From positions 1,674,001 to 1,738,000 of the forward strand of contig NC_134825.1 in assembly GCF_004210375.1 (NCBI RefSeq): DNA of 64,000 nucleotides. Reading direction: 5' to 3'. Of the stretch, positions 35,601-50,600 are shown in pieces. The notes under the pieces were generated by a model. It searched no databases. It was not told the origin of the DNA and saw only the letters and a list, made by a program, of their open reading frames with translations. The translations under genes were made by a program, and so were the position numbers. Position 1 is the first letter of the stretch. Every line of letters begins with the position of its first letter. Source of the DNA: Tachypleus tridentatus (lineage: Eukaryota; Arthropoda; Merostomata; Xiphosura; Limulidae).

Positions 35601-38600
35601 AAACCATAAATATATAAAAATTAACATTTTAAGAACTATCTGCAGTGTCTTACAAGTTATTGTCTGATTTCTAATGCTTCATAAAACTTTGGCATTCAAA
35701 CCACAACATTTAAAGTTTTATATTGCATATATAAAGATAACTTCAGAGGATACTTTGTTTTTTATCTTGCAGTCCAGCTGATGGGTTCTGTTAATGAATG
35801 ACATCTTGTGGGACACAAACAATAGATCTCTAATACTGTTGTATGCAACTTCTAATTTTTAGTTATAAATTAAGAGGAATATGGAAAAATTTTCAGCATA
35901 CTTATAATAGTTGATCAATTTTGAATATTTGTTTTAAGTCAGGATATCCTACAAGTATACAGTGTAATTGATTGTTAATGTCAATCTTGTGTTAGGTTAT
36001 CCTAGAAGTATACAGTGTAATTGATTGATAATGTTTGTTTTGTATTAGGATATACTGTGTAATTGATTGATAATGTTTGTTTTGTATTAGGGTATACTGT
36101 GTAATTGATTGATAATGTTTGTTTTGTATTAGGATATACTGTGTAACTGATTGTTAATGTCTGTCTTGTGTTAGGTTGTCCTACATGTATACAGTGTAAT
36201 TGATTGGTAATGTCTATTTTGTGTTATGTCCAACATAGTCATCACTTTCCATATGTGGCAAAATATCTATTGATCTTTAGTGAATTGGTGTTTTACTTCT
36301 ATCCCCTATTTTTAAAATGCAATTAGTTTTATTAGTTAATAATTGAAAATATTACTGTGTATTTTTCTTCCCCTCTATATCTGTAAAAACAGTTTTTTTT
36401 TGTTTTTGTGATGGCGAAAATGTTAATACATTCTCCACAGTTTTGAAGATTATGAAGAAAGGTGTTTGACACTGCTGTTGTTTGCTCTGCAATTATTACC
36501 ACTGATTGATACTGATGAACTTGTTTGTTCTACAACTATTACCACTACTGTGTTATCTTTGGTTATTTTAATCACAGAATGTACCAGAAGGAGAGATTCT
36601 AATTAATTTGTCATTTGTTACCAATGTAATTTTAAGTACTATGTTTTTAATTGCTATAATATTTGATTCTGAAATAACTGCCCTTGAAGGAAAAAACAGG
36701 ATCGATTAGATTGGATGTACCAAGGTCCAGCAGGTCTCGTTAATCGGGAGGATTATTTACTGGGTCGACACATTGACAAAACATTTGATATGTTGCAACA
36801 AGCAGAAGAGGAGAAAGAAGCAGAAAACATAAATGGTGAGAACACTAAACTACTTTGACAATCTTAACAGGAAAAGGATGAAGAACTGCAGAGGAGCTAA
36901 TAAAAAGTTTTGTTTTTTCTTAAAATGTAACAGAAGAAAACTATAAATAGTCCAGGTAATCTGAAATAATGGCACCTTTATGAAAACTGTACTCGTGTTG
37001 TAAAGAAAACTTAGGAATATTTTGTATTAATACATGGTTATAATTTTCTGTATCCCCATATTATTGTGAAAGTTTCAGGGAATGTTGCATAAGCTCTACT
37101 TTTACCCTATAATTTAAATGTTTCTTGTTTATAGGAATGTGGTTAACTTCATGACATTCTTTGATTCAACTCATTCAAAGTTTCTGTAATTTAGTTGAAG
37201 ACCTTACTTCCGTAATGTACCTGTAATATTTATTGGCACATGTATATAATGTTAATATAATATTATAATAACATTAGAATATGTACACAACAAAAAAACA
37301 TTTTAATTGAGGTCAATATGTGACCACTAAAGATTTGATTCTATGTGTTATAACATTACAGTGTCATTTTCATGAACCACGTTAATAAGTATCTGTATTT
37401 TACACTTGTGTTCACAAAATTTTGAAAATTTATATTAAGCAAGAAGACTTAAAAATAAGTTATTAATGAAAGGTGTATCAATTGGAAGATGATTTAACCC
37501 AAACATTGTAGGTAGAGCTGTTAAGAAATTCAGTAGTGTGGTAATGACTAATCAATGTATTATTTTATATATGTAAAAATGGGTGGTATGGGTTGAGATG
37601 TAGAGGAGTGAACAACGTTTCGACCTTCTTCGGTCATCGTCAGGTTCACAAAGAAAGAAAGAGGTAACTGACTAATAGCTGACCACATGTTTGAAGGGGG
37701 TTGTGTAATTGAGTGTAGGAATATAGAGGGCATGCTTAGATGTTTGATTATATTAATATAGGTATATTAATTTATAATATTTTTTGTGAACCTGACAATG
37801 ACCAAGAAAAGGTCAAAACGTTGTTCGCTCCTCTACATAAAAAAAACAACTCAACCCATACCAGCTGTTTTAACATATATATTTTTCTCTACAAATGGGT
37901 TTTCTCATCATCATGGATTAATGTATTATTTTAAAACCCATTTATGAGAAGATTAAAATGGAAGCTTTAATTTTACCATAATGGTGTATTTAAAGTGTTT
38001 ATAAAACAAGTATTCAATTTTATATTTAAACCAATTAATAAAATAAAGCAAATTTTAGGTAATACAGTAGTTAATGTATGGTTAATGGAAGAAACCGTAA
38101 TCTATAAAATTAAAATGAATGTGAAAATATTTATATTGGACAGACTAACTGAAATTTAAATTATCATTTAATGGAACATAGAGGATATCTAAGAAATAAA
38201 ACTGAAAGTTCAATCATAGTAGAACATGTTCATGAAACACAACCTACAGTATTCTGGGTAAATACTGTAATATTGGCTCAACCAAAGGGTAATATAGGCA
38301 GAAATAATTGTGAATCTGTGGAAATGATTAAATAAAAAAGCATCTTGTATTATTAATTACAAATGAAAGTCCAGCAAGTATTTATGAAAAATCATGGTGG
38401 TGTTCTCTAAAGAAAGTTTATGCAGAAATGGTAAACCTTTATGTAGGTCATGACCTATATAGCAAGTATAAATATATGATATGATTGTCTTGCAACTCAC
38501 TCCTAAAGAGGACATTGCAATGTCACAACATATAAGTAGAGTTAACAATTTTATTGGTTATATATTGACCTTAACTAAAATCTTTTTTAATTGTGTACCT

Positions 38601-41600
38601 ATTTTAGTTTGTGTTTCTTATTATTGTAACTTACCTATAGTTTGAAGAGGAAACTTTTAATTACAATGTCAGCCTTAACATGCAACTTATTTGTGCCCAC
38701 ATAGTATTTCTGGCAAGTGCTATATTTGTGTATCACTTGATGTTTTTGAAGACCAGTCTTTTTGCTCTGGTCTGTAATTGTCTTCAGAGTCTGATAAACT
38801 AGATTTGTGAACATTATTCACAGTTCTGATTTATGCTTCTGTTGGTTTCATTTACTATAGACTAGGTCAATGCTAGATACACCAGTATTTAAAGTCAAAA
38901 CATTGTTACCTGTAATTAAAAGTAGTTTTTATATTTGAAAATATTATAGCAGAAAAGATGTATACAAATAGATATTCTAATGCATGAAATAATGATAATA
39001 TTTTTGTCACAATTAATATTTACAGAAGAATAGTGTTACTTGGAGCTGTTACAGATGTGCTAGTATAAAGAACAAAGTAACAAACTTTAAGACCTCAAAG
39101 TATATCTAAGAAAACATGGACAGTAAGTAAAAGAATAGTGTTACTTGGAGCTGTTACAGATGTGCTAGTATAAAGAACAAAGTAGCAAACTTTAAGACCT
39201 CAAGTATATCTTAAGTAAATATGGACAGTAAGTAAAAGAATAGTGTTACTTGGAGCTGTTACAGATGTGCTAGTATAAAGAACAAAGTAGCAAACTTTAA
39301 GACCTCAAGTATATCTTAAGAAAACATGGACAGTAAGTAAAAGAATAGTGTTGTTTGGAGCTGTTACAGATGTGCTAGTATAAAGAACAAAGTAGCAAAC
39401 TTTAAGACCTCAAAGTATATCTAAGAAAACATGGACAGTAAGTAAAAGAATAGTGTTACTTGGAGCTGTTACAGATGTGCTAGTATAAAGAACAAAGTAG
39501 CAAACTTTAAGACCTCAAGTATATCTTAAGTAAATATGGACAGTAAGTAAAAGAATAGTGTTACTTGGAGCTGTTACAGATGTGCTAGTATAAAGAACAA
39601 AGTAGCAAACTTTAAGACCTCAAGTATATCTTAAGTAAACATGGACAGTAAGTAAAAGAATAGTGTTGTTTGGAGCTGTTACAGATGTGCTAGTATAAAG
39701 AACAAAGTAGCAAACTTTAAGACCTCAAGTATTTCTTGAGTAAACATGGACAGTAAGTAAAAGAAAACTGTTTATTAGATGTTGTGACCATAAATATTGT
39801 TACTTAGCCTGATCTGATGGTATTGTGACAGGTCAGGTGTACATTATTGATAAAACTTTGTCAATTTTTGTGTTTTTATAATTTCTGTAATCTATGAAAG
39901 ATGCATATTAATGTATATCAATCAGATTGAAACTGATTGTGTGAGTAAATGGATCGTTCTGATCAACAACAAAATATTGTAATGAGACAGATATATTTTC
40001 TTTCATTGAGTTTTGATTGGTAGTAATACCATTAAAAATATGAGTAAGATCTTTGATATTTTTCATATAGAGCTTGGTGAACCATCTACTGGTGTAATAG
40101 ATGTTGCCAACAAAGTGCGAGAAGACCCACTTTTCACAATCAGGTGATTTTATGTAGATACTGAATCAAATCTGTTAAACCTCTAGATATTGTTCTACAG
40201 TAAATGAACCTACATAAGTTGTGGTATATCTGTATTATCATATTTTTATGTCAAACTAACTTATAATAGTAAAAACAGATTTTTACCTTTATTAGTAATG
40301 AACCTGAATCAGTTGTGGTATGTCTGTATTACCACAATTTTACATCAAACTAACTTATAATAGAAAAAACAGAACAGATATTGATCTTTATTTGAAATGA
40401 ACCTGTATCAGTTGTGGTGTGTCTGTATTACCACAGTTTTACATCAAACTGTTACAATAGAAAATATAACAGATTTTGATATTTTTTGTAATGAACCAAT
40501 ATCTGTTGTGGTTTTTTGTGTGTAGAATTTCCTGATAGAATATGTAAGTAACTGCCTAAGTGGAAATTGTTTTTGTATATTAAAGAAATGTGCATGATGA
40601 ACACAGGAGTAAGAAAGATGGAAACAGATTCTTTCATAGTGTTTGCTTATCATAAATGTTTAGAAGTTACCAAACAGAAATGGCAGATTTAAACTAAAGA
40701 AATGGTATAGTTAACTCACTAAGTTACTGCTTGTAGTTTATACTACTACACATTAAAATGTGTTTTCTGAGTATGAGAATTTAAGTTTAACTAGTTCACA
40801 TGAAAATCAATATGTGTTCTGATTGAAGACCAATCTTGAAACAAGTTTATATAAAATGGTATAGTTAACTCACTAAGTTACTGCTTGTAGTTTATACTAC
40901 TACACATTAAAATGTGTTTTCTGAGTATGAGAATTTAAGTTTAACTAGTTCACATGAAAATCAATATGTGTTCTGATTGAAGACCAATCTTAAAACAAGT
41001 TTATATAAAATGGTATAGTTAACTTACTAAGTTACTGTTTGTAGTTTATACTACTACATAATAAAATGTGTTTTCTGAGTATGAGAATTTAACTAGTTCA
41101 CATGGAAATCAATATGTGTTCTGATTGAAGACCAATCTTAAAACAAGTTTATATAAAATGGTATAGTTAACTCACTAAGTTACTGTTTGTAGTTTATACT
41201 ACTACATAATAAAATGTGTTTTCTGAGTATGAGAATATAATTAGTTCACATGAAAATCGATATGTGTTCTGATTGAAGACCAATCTTAAAACAAGTTTAT
41301 ATAACAATCTAATACCTATTTATAGGAAAAAAGAACTTGAGGAAAAGAAGAAATTGATTACCAATCCAGTGAAAATGAAACAACTGAAACAGTTAGTAAG
41401 TGTTTTGAATGGATAAGTGACTTTCAGAAAATATCATATCACAACATAACTCATTAATCATAGTGTATGTAGGACCATTATTAAAGTAAATTTGTTTTTC
41501 CACAGATAACATCTAAATTATCAGCTGAATTGTTAATATGTTGATATCATAATTTTAGTGAAGTATTTTGTAATAAACTAAAATAAATATTTATCTACGA

Positions 41601-44600
41601 ACATGTCTCAAAAATGTGTCGTATCATACAAATGGAAGTTCAGAATGTTTCTTAATATTGCCTTTTAGAATTAAAAATATTGTGTATGATACACTGTTAA
41701 AATATAGATTATTAGCTATGATTTTATGTTATACAAATTGGTATAATATAAACAAAGTATTTTAATAAAATCTTGAATGTAAGACACTAAAACTTTGTGT
41801 CATGTGCAGTAAAGGATACTCAGGGTGAGAGAGATAAGTAATTTAAAGTCAAATTTTGTGGGAAAAGCACAGATTTTTAGGTTACAGAAATGTGCATACA
41901 AATTGTATAGTGAACTTTTCGATTACACACACTTATTAAACTAGTATGTTTAGTATAATGTGCTGTACTTCTTTTGAGTTATGTTTATTATTATTATCTG
42001 ATAATTACTTCCTTGTGTAAAATTTACTTTTTAAAACAGTTGCAGCAAAGTGTAGGAAAGAAAGATAAGAAGAAAAAGAAGAAGAAAAGGAAGAAGAAAC
42101 AAACAGATAGTAGTGGAGATGAGACTGTTTATGTAAGAAAGTCTAAAGTAAAAAATAAAGAAAAGAGCAGTGGACACTTGAAGTATAAATATGTAGCAGG
42201 GGATGGCAACACCATGAAGAACCATTACATGTTAGATGAAAATAAAAAGAATCATCATAAGCATGACTTGGAAGTACATTCTGACAAAGAAAAGAGGCGA
42301 AGAAAACAACAGTATGGATTAATAGTCATGGCAAGTCTTTAGAAGAAGGTTTTTCAAAATCTGTAGTAATAATTCACTTTCACTAAACATCTGTACATAG
42401 GCTTACTTCCAAATAACTTTCTACCTTTTGTTAAAGTTCATCCATACAGACAGGTTCAATTACTTTAGAATTCTTATCTCTGTATTCTCAAGATGGCTGG
42501 TATGCGTATTAAAACTTTAGTTAGAATAACATAAAGAACAACATTAACAAAGGTTAATTTGATGATGACCTAGGAAGGTCAAAAATGTCGTTCTGTACTT
42601 TATTCTAATTAAAAGTTTTAATACCCATACCAGCTGTTTTGAGAATACATTTTTACTTCAAGTACGTTTTTCATCGTGAATATTCATATCTCCTTTAACA
42701 CCATTGTTCTACCTTTAATACATATAAGTTGTTAGGCCTTTATTAAATGTCATGCTTTCCATCTTTATCCAAACAGTTTTTTTTGAGTGACTTTGTTTCT
42801 CATCTGCTCTGACTTTGTCTGTTGTTTCTCACTTTTCTCATATTATTAAAGTGTTGGAATTGAAGTGTTTGAAAGTGATACATTTCTGTAAAGGTGTCTG
42901 AATTTTGCCTTTATGAATGATGTTTTTGTGACTTTCAGTTTTATTGTAATTAAAATAATTTTTCACCAAAAATATCATCCATTGAGGTGCATATATAAAT
43001 ATTATGTTATTTATTTGTGACATCACAGGTCATACTGCATAATCAGAACTACCACAACTTGTGTATCTGACCCCATGTTAGTCTGAACAGCAACATCATA
43101 AAAAAGAATGTCATTACTTAATATGTGTTACAATAATAAACTGCACAGTACTTTACTGGATACAGTTGTAAGTAATGCCACTTTTGAATAGATATTAGTA
43201 GAGCATATGGTAACGTTCTGTATCTTAAATTTTCTATTATGTACAGCAAGTAGTTACTATGTTCCCCATGACAATGTTGTAATATCAAATATCAGTTTTA
43301 AATTGTGCATTTTGTTAACCATGCTGCTTGGTGGTTTTGATTCTCAAGGTAAGTGGTAAAAATAATGAATCAAGTAGCTGGTTGTTGGAAAACAATAGAC
43401 TAACAATGTGTATTGTATACATCATGTAAATTATAACAACTATAGGTACTAGGTTGTGTATTGTATACATCATGTAAGTTATAACAACTATAGGTACTAG
43501 GCTGTGTATTGTATACATCATGTAAGTTATAACAACCATAGGTACTAGGTTGTGTATTGTATACATCATGTAAGTTATAACAACCATAGGTACTAGGTTG
43601 TGTATTGTATACATCGTGTAAGTTATAACAACCATAGGTACTAGGTTGTGTATTGTATACATCGTGTAAGTTATAACAACCATAGGTACTAGGTTGTGGA
43701 TTGTATACATCATGTAAGTTATAACAACTATAGGTACTAGGTTGTGTATTGTATACATCGTGTAAGTTATAACAACCATAGGTACTAGGTTGTGTATTGT
43801 ATACATCATGTAAATTATAACAACCATAGGTACTAGGTTGTGTATTGTATACATCATGTAAATTATAACAACCATAGGTACTAGGTTGTGTATTGTATAC
43901 ATCATGTAAGTTATAACAACCATAGGTACTAGGTTGTGTATTGTATACATCATGTAAGTTATAACAACCATAGGTACTAGGTTGTGTATTGTATACATCA
44001 TGTAAGTTATAACAACCATCGGTACTAGGTTGTGTATTATATACATCGTGTAAGTTATAACAACCATAGGTACTAGGTTGTGTATTGTATACATCGTGTA
44101 AGTTATAACAACCATAGGTACTAGGTTGTGTATTGTATACATCATGTAAATTATAACAACCATAGGTACTAGGTTGTGTATTGTATACATCATGTAAATT
44201 ATAACAACCATAGGTACTAGGTTGTGTATTGTATACATCATGTAAGTTATAACAACCATAGGTACTAGGTTGTGTATTGTATACATCATGTAAATTATAA
44301 CAACCATAGGTACTAGGTTGTGTATTGTATACATCATGTAAATTATAACAACCATAGGTACTAGGTTGTGTATTGTATACATCATGTAAATTATAACAAC
44401 CATAGGTACTAGGTTGTGTATTGTATACATCATGTAAATTATAACAACCATAGGTACTAGGTTGTGTATTGTATACATCATGTAAGTTAAAACAACCATA
44501 GGTACTAGGTTGTGTATTGTATACATCATGTAAGTTATAACAACCATAGGTACTAGGTTGTGTATTGTATACATCATGTAAGTTATAACAACCATAGGTA

Positions 44601-47600
44601 CTAGGTTGTGTATTGTATACATCATGTAAGTTATAACAACCATAGGTACTAGGTTGTGTATTGTATACATCATGTAAGTTATAACAACCATAGGTACTAG
44701 GTTGTGTATTGTATACATCATGTAAATTATAACAACCATAGGTACTAGATTATGTATTGTATACATCATGTAAGTTATAACAACCATAGGTACTAGGTTG
44801 TGTATTGTATACATCATGTAAGTTATAACAACCATAGGTACTAGGTTGTGTATTGTATACATCATGTAAGTTAGCTAAATTTTATTTACTGTGTTGTGTC
44901 TATACATTAGGTCAATTTTCGATGTGTTGGTAGATTATGTAAGGTAGAACAACTGTAGGTACTAGGTTGTGCATTTTATGTATTTTGTAAGTTATGTAAG
45001 TTGTATTTACCCTGTTCTGTCTATATATTAGGTCAAATTTAGATACTGTGTTATGCATTTGATAGATCATATAAGTTATAACAATTGTAGGTTCTAGGTT
45101 GTGTATGTTATATATTATGTAAGGTGAATTGTATTTACCATGTTGTGTCTATACATTAGGTTAATTTTAGATGCTGTGTTGTGTATTTGATAGATTGTGT
45201 AAGTTATAACTGTAGGTACTAGGTTGTGTCAATACATTAGGTCAATTTTAGATCCTGTATTTGTCTTTGATAGATCATTAAGTTACAACAGCTGTAGGTT
45301 TTAGATAGTGTATTTGATAGATTCTGGCAGTTATAACAACTGTAGGTACTGGATTATGTATGTTATATATTATGTAAGTTTGGTGAATTGTATTTACTAT
45401 GTTATGTCTATACATTAGGTCAGTTTTAGATACTGTGTTGTGTATTTGATAGATTGTATGTATAAGTCAAAACAACTGTATATATGTTGAGTTTTAGAAC
45501 AACTGTACAAGTTAAGGCAATTGTAGAGTACATGTTGAGTGTTAGAAAGTTTTTAAGTTAGTGTTATATTAGAGTCTAGATTGAGTGCTTGGTGGACTTT
45601 AAAAGTCAATTTTATTATATGTTGAGTGTGAGAATGATTGTATTAGTTAGTGCCACTTTATACAGTCTTTGTTTTGGCTGATATAGACTGTGTATGTTGT
45701 TTTTAGTAATGTTATTTTCAACCTGTTTGTTATTGAAGCTTACCAGTTTGTTTTTTATCCCTTTCTTAGAAAGAAACAAAAGTATCACTGTCTTCATCCC
45801 ACATTGAGACAAAGAATGAAGAACTACACAGATCAAATTCCAATAGAAGTTATGTAACTAATAACAGAAAACATGCATCATCAATGAAAGAAAAGAGGTC
45901 ACGGTCAAGGTCACCAAAGCGGTAATTACAAGAGACTTTTATGATACGAGTCTGTAGTTTTCACAGCTTTCCATTTTTTAAAGCTCAGCATCAGAAGTTG
46001 TACAAAGTAAGCTAAAATAATGCCAAGGTAATGTATGGTGTTAAAATTCAAACACTGTTGTACAAGGGCAGGATGAGTTGAGTAAAGTGGCACAATATCC
46101 ACCTGATAAGTTATATCTCACTATGCTTTAACTGTAACTAGTTGAAAAGAAAACCCCATAATCATAACACAGAAGTGTGCAGTGTTGTATTTATTAATTA
46201 TTTCATTGACTACTCACAGATTATCTCAAGATATATTATTTACTTGGCATTAAATACATTTTAAGAACAAATAAGAATAAATTTTACAAATGGTTGACAA
46301 GCATAGTATTTGACACAGTGAATCAGTGTGATTTGTGTGTGAACATGTGAAAATTAATTGTACATCAGGCAAGAGAAAGACAAACACAACAGTACTGGAA
46401 ACTAATCAATGATTCATTCAGCATAATGAAAAATTAGAATAGGGAAACTAATTAATGGTTCACTCAGCATGATGAAGAAGAAATAAACAGTACCCGAAAT
46501 TATTAATGGTTACTTAGCATAATGAAGAACTACACAGTTCTGAAAACTGTTCACTCAGCATGGTAAAGAACTAGACATTACTGGAAAATAATCAGTGGTT
46601 TACTTAACACAATGAAGAACTTAAACAGTACTGGAAATTGTTAATTTATGGTTCAATTCACATAATGAAGACTAGACAGTACTGGAAACTGTTAATTAAT
46701 GGTTCACTTAACATAATGAAGAACTAGACAGTACTGGAAACTAATTAATGGTTTACTTAACATAATGAAGAACTAGACAGTACTGGAAACTAATTAACAG
46801 TTCACTTAACATGATGAAGAACTAGACAGTACTGGAAACTAATTAATGGTTCACTTAACATAATGAAGAACTACACAGTACTGGAAACTAATTAACAGTT
46901 CACTTAACATGATGAAGAACTAGACAGTACTGGAAACTAATTAATGGTTTACTTAACATAATGAAGAACTACACAGTACTGGAAACTAATTAACAGTTCA
47001 CTTAACATGATGAAGAACTAGACAGTACTGGAAACTAATTAATGGTTTACTTAACATAATGAAGAACTACACAGTACTGGAAACTAATTAACAGTTCACT
47101 TAACATGATGAAGAACTAGACAGTACTGGAAACTAATTAATGGTTTACTTAACATAATGAAGAACTAGACAGTACTGGAAACTAATTAACAGTTCACTTA
47201 ACATGATGAAAAACTAGACAGTACTGGAAACTAATTAACAGTTCACTTAACATGATGAAGAACTAGACAGTACTGGAAACTAATTAATGGTTTACTTAAC
47301 ATAATGAAGAACTAGACAGTACTGGAAACTAATTAACAGTTCACTTAACATGATGAAAAACTAGACAGTACTGGAAACTAATTAACAGTTCACTTAACAT
47401 AATGAAGAACTAGACAGTACTGGAAACTAATTAACAGTTCACTTAACATGATGAAGAACTAGACAGTACTGGAAACTAATTAATGGTTTACTTAACATAA
47501 TGAAGAACTACACAGTACTGGAAACTAGATAACAGTTCACTTAACATGATGAAGAACTAGACAGTACTGGAAACTAATTAATGGTTTACTTAACATAATG

Positions 47601-50600
47601 AAGAACTAGACAGTACTGGAAACTAATTAACGGTTTACTTAACATAATGAAGAACTAGACAGTACTGGAAACTAATTAATGGTTTACTTAACATAATGAA
47701 GAACTACACAGTACTGGAAACTAATTAACAGTTCACTTAACATAATGAAGAACTAGACAGTACTGGAAACTAATTAACAGTTCACTTAACATAATGAAGA
47801 ACTAGACAGTACTGGAAACTAACTAACGGTTTACTTAACATAATGAAGAACTAGACAGTACTGGAAACTGTTAGTTAATGGTCCATTTAACATGATAAAG
47901 AAGTGGATAGTACTGTAAATGGTTAATTATCCCTTTCACTATGGGCTTGGTGTAATATACACAAGTTCATCTACACTTTTACACACTTGAAGTATTTGTT
48001 TTATAACTTTTGATACAGCAAGTCTATCTTCACAAAATTATAACTTTTGATACAGCATGTGTATCTTCACAAAATTTGGTAACTTTTAGTAAAGAGTACA
48101 AGTATTTTGTACACAAAAGAACAGACTTTTAATTTTATATTTTTACTAAAGATTTGTTTGTAAAAATATTGATTCTGTTTCGTTACTAGTCTGAGTACAA
48201 AGTTATTTCACGTAATGATTAAAAAAAGCTCTTCTTTTTCCAAAAGTCTCGAATATTATTTATGTAATCTCTAAAACCTCCAAAATACATTTCAAATGTT
48301 TGTGTTCAGTAAGACTTTATATTCTGTTATTTTCTATATTCTGTCTGGGGTCTGTTGCATTACCAATCTTATAACCATCATAAAATATTGGGAAATATAA
48401 TTTTGTTTTTCATGCTAGAATGAGTACATATTGCGTCACAAGAATACAAATCCTCATTTAGTCCAAGTAACTGAAGTCTTGTAGCTATACATTTATATAT
48501 ATGTATATTTATTATTTTTTATTATATTTACCTTCCAGTCATGCCTACCTGAGCTTAAATAGCATATATGGATCCAGTTGATGTGCACTCAGGTCAAGTG
48601 TCCAATAATATAAAACTGACCTTTAGTCCTTCCTGTCTTGGCTGTGTTTTAGTGGACTAGTATTTTGTAATATAGTCATAGTTCAATTATTATATATGTA
48701 TATATATATATATATATATATGTATATTGTTATTACTATTTAGATATAAATTATGGAACTAATCTCTTCTAGCTATGACCTTTGAACTCAATTGCTACTG
48801 GAAATAGATTTCTAAGCTTTTTAAAATTTTGCACATGGAGGATATAAAACAAAATATTTTTATTAGGTAATAACCAAAAATCACAAATAACTACACTGAT
48901 CCCATAAAATTCCAATGTAATTTATTAAGGTTACTAACTAAGATGATATTTAGATTTAAAACAAAATATGAAACCTCAAGCAGACTAAAGACACAACCTA
49001 CCTTCTTGAAATCTTGGTTTGAAAAAATGTGGTAGCCTTTTCACAGATTAAAATGGCTGAAAAATCACTAAGAGGACATTCAAAGCTGTTAATTTGTTAT
49101 TCACATCATGTATTGTAGTAAGAGTATGTAAGAGACCATGTCAAAAAAATATAAGAGTTGAATGGGAACACCTTGTTCGATTCATTACACAAGAACTATC
49201 TCGGCAAAATAAAGGTACAAGGTTCTTATTTTATATTGTAGCTTGTCTTTATTAGTAACATGAGTTCCTAATTTGTACAAAACTATAGATTTAGTATTTT
49301 GACTCACAAACAACTAATTTAAACAGTGACACTTTCAACATACCACTATACTCACTATAATCTATATTTAGATGTGTTCTTTTAATATTTACTAATATAT
49401 AATGTTAAGGTTTGAATTGTAATCTTCAGTTTAATTCCAAACTTATTTACATTAAAATAGTAGTTCAATAAAATTTTGAATGCAAGTCAACAGATGAGAT
49501 GACATGAATTTGACCCATGACCCATCAAAAAAGGGTTAATGATTCACTCAGCATGATGAAGAACTGAACTGGAAGCTGTTAATTGATTAATGCTTCATTA
49601 GATGAGAGAATGATGATGAATGAGAGAGGTTTGGAAATGGTAATGTAGTAAACATGTTAAGACTACTATTTTATATATGTAGTAATCTTTGGAAGTTAGA
49701 ATTAAAACCTTGGAAACAGTATAAGTAATAAAAGTTAACCACTATTTCAATTTCCATCCCATATTTAATTTTAAATTATTTCATATCCTTCTTTTTATTC
49801 ACAGAAAATTAAGTGCAGAGGAAAAAGAAAAGATTCGACAAGAGATGTTGAAAATGCTGTCTGGAGAGAGGAACAACGAACAAAGAATGTCAGAAGATAT
49901 AAAGAAGAGGAGGAGAAAGGAAAGGAAACTGAGAAAACTGTGTCATCCAAAACATTTATTAAGTAAGTTAGTGGTAGTTTATAACATTTGTTAAAGTGTA
50001 ATTAATCTGTATAAGATATCTTGTTAAAATGCATCTTATATTAATATGAAACAGAATGTATAAGAACTTGTGATTCTATTGACAAAGTTGTGTGTGTTTT
50101 TATATGTTGTTTATGTATGGTAGTAATGTAGCACAAGGATAAATTTCCATTCAGGTTGTGTAGTTTGTGGTGGTAATAATGTGTTACAAGAATAAACTTC
50201 TAGTCAGGTTGTGTAGTTTGTGATGGTAATAATGTGTTACAAAGGATAAACTTCTAGTCAGGTTGTGTAGGTTGTGATGGTAATAATGTGTTACAAAGGA
50301 TAAACTTCTAGTCAGGTTGTGTAGTTTGTGATGGTAATAATGTGTTACAAAGGATAAACTTCTAGTCAAGTTGTGTAGTTTGTGATGATTATAATGTGTT
50401 ACAAGAATAAACTTTTAGTCAGGTTGTGTAGTTTGTGATGATTATAATGTGTTACAGTAATAAACTTCTAGTCAGGTTGTGTAGTTTGTGATGGTAATAA
50501 TGTGTTACAAAGGATAAACTTCTAGTCAGGTTGTGTAGTTTGTGATGGTAATAATGTGTTACAAAGGATAAACTTCTAGTCAAGTTGTGTAGTTTGTGAT

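Noticed and set aside
36700..36835. Acceptor AG at 36698-36699 for CWC25 exon 3
   Set aside because: It would give a premature stop after exon 2's split lysine codon. The AG at 36688-36689 keeps phase and adds the conserved KK residues.
39027..39764. Possible CRISPR-like array
   Set aside because: The repeat is contiguous, without unique spacers, in an animal intron; it is a plain tandem repeat.
43315..44865. A 516-residue open frame on the - strand with a 16-residue repeat
   Set aside because: The unit is 48 bp, a multiple of three, so lack of stops in one unit keeps the whole array open. It lies in an intron of CWC25 and has no start context, signal or non-repeat domain beyond a few residues.
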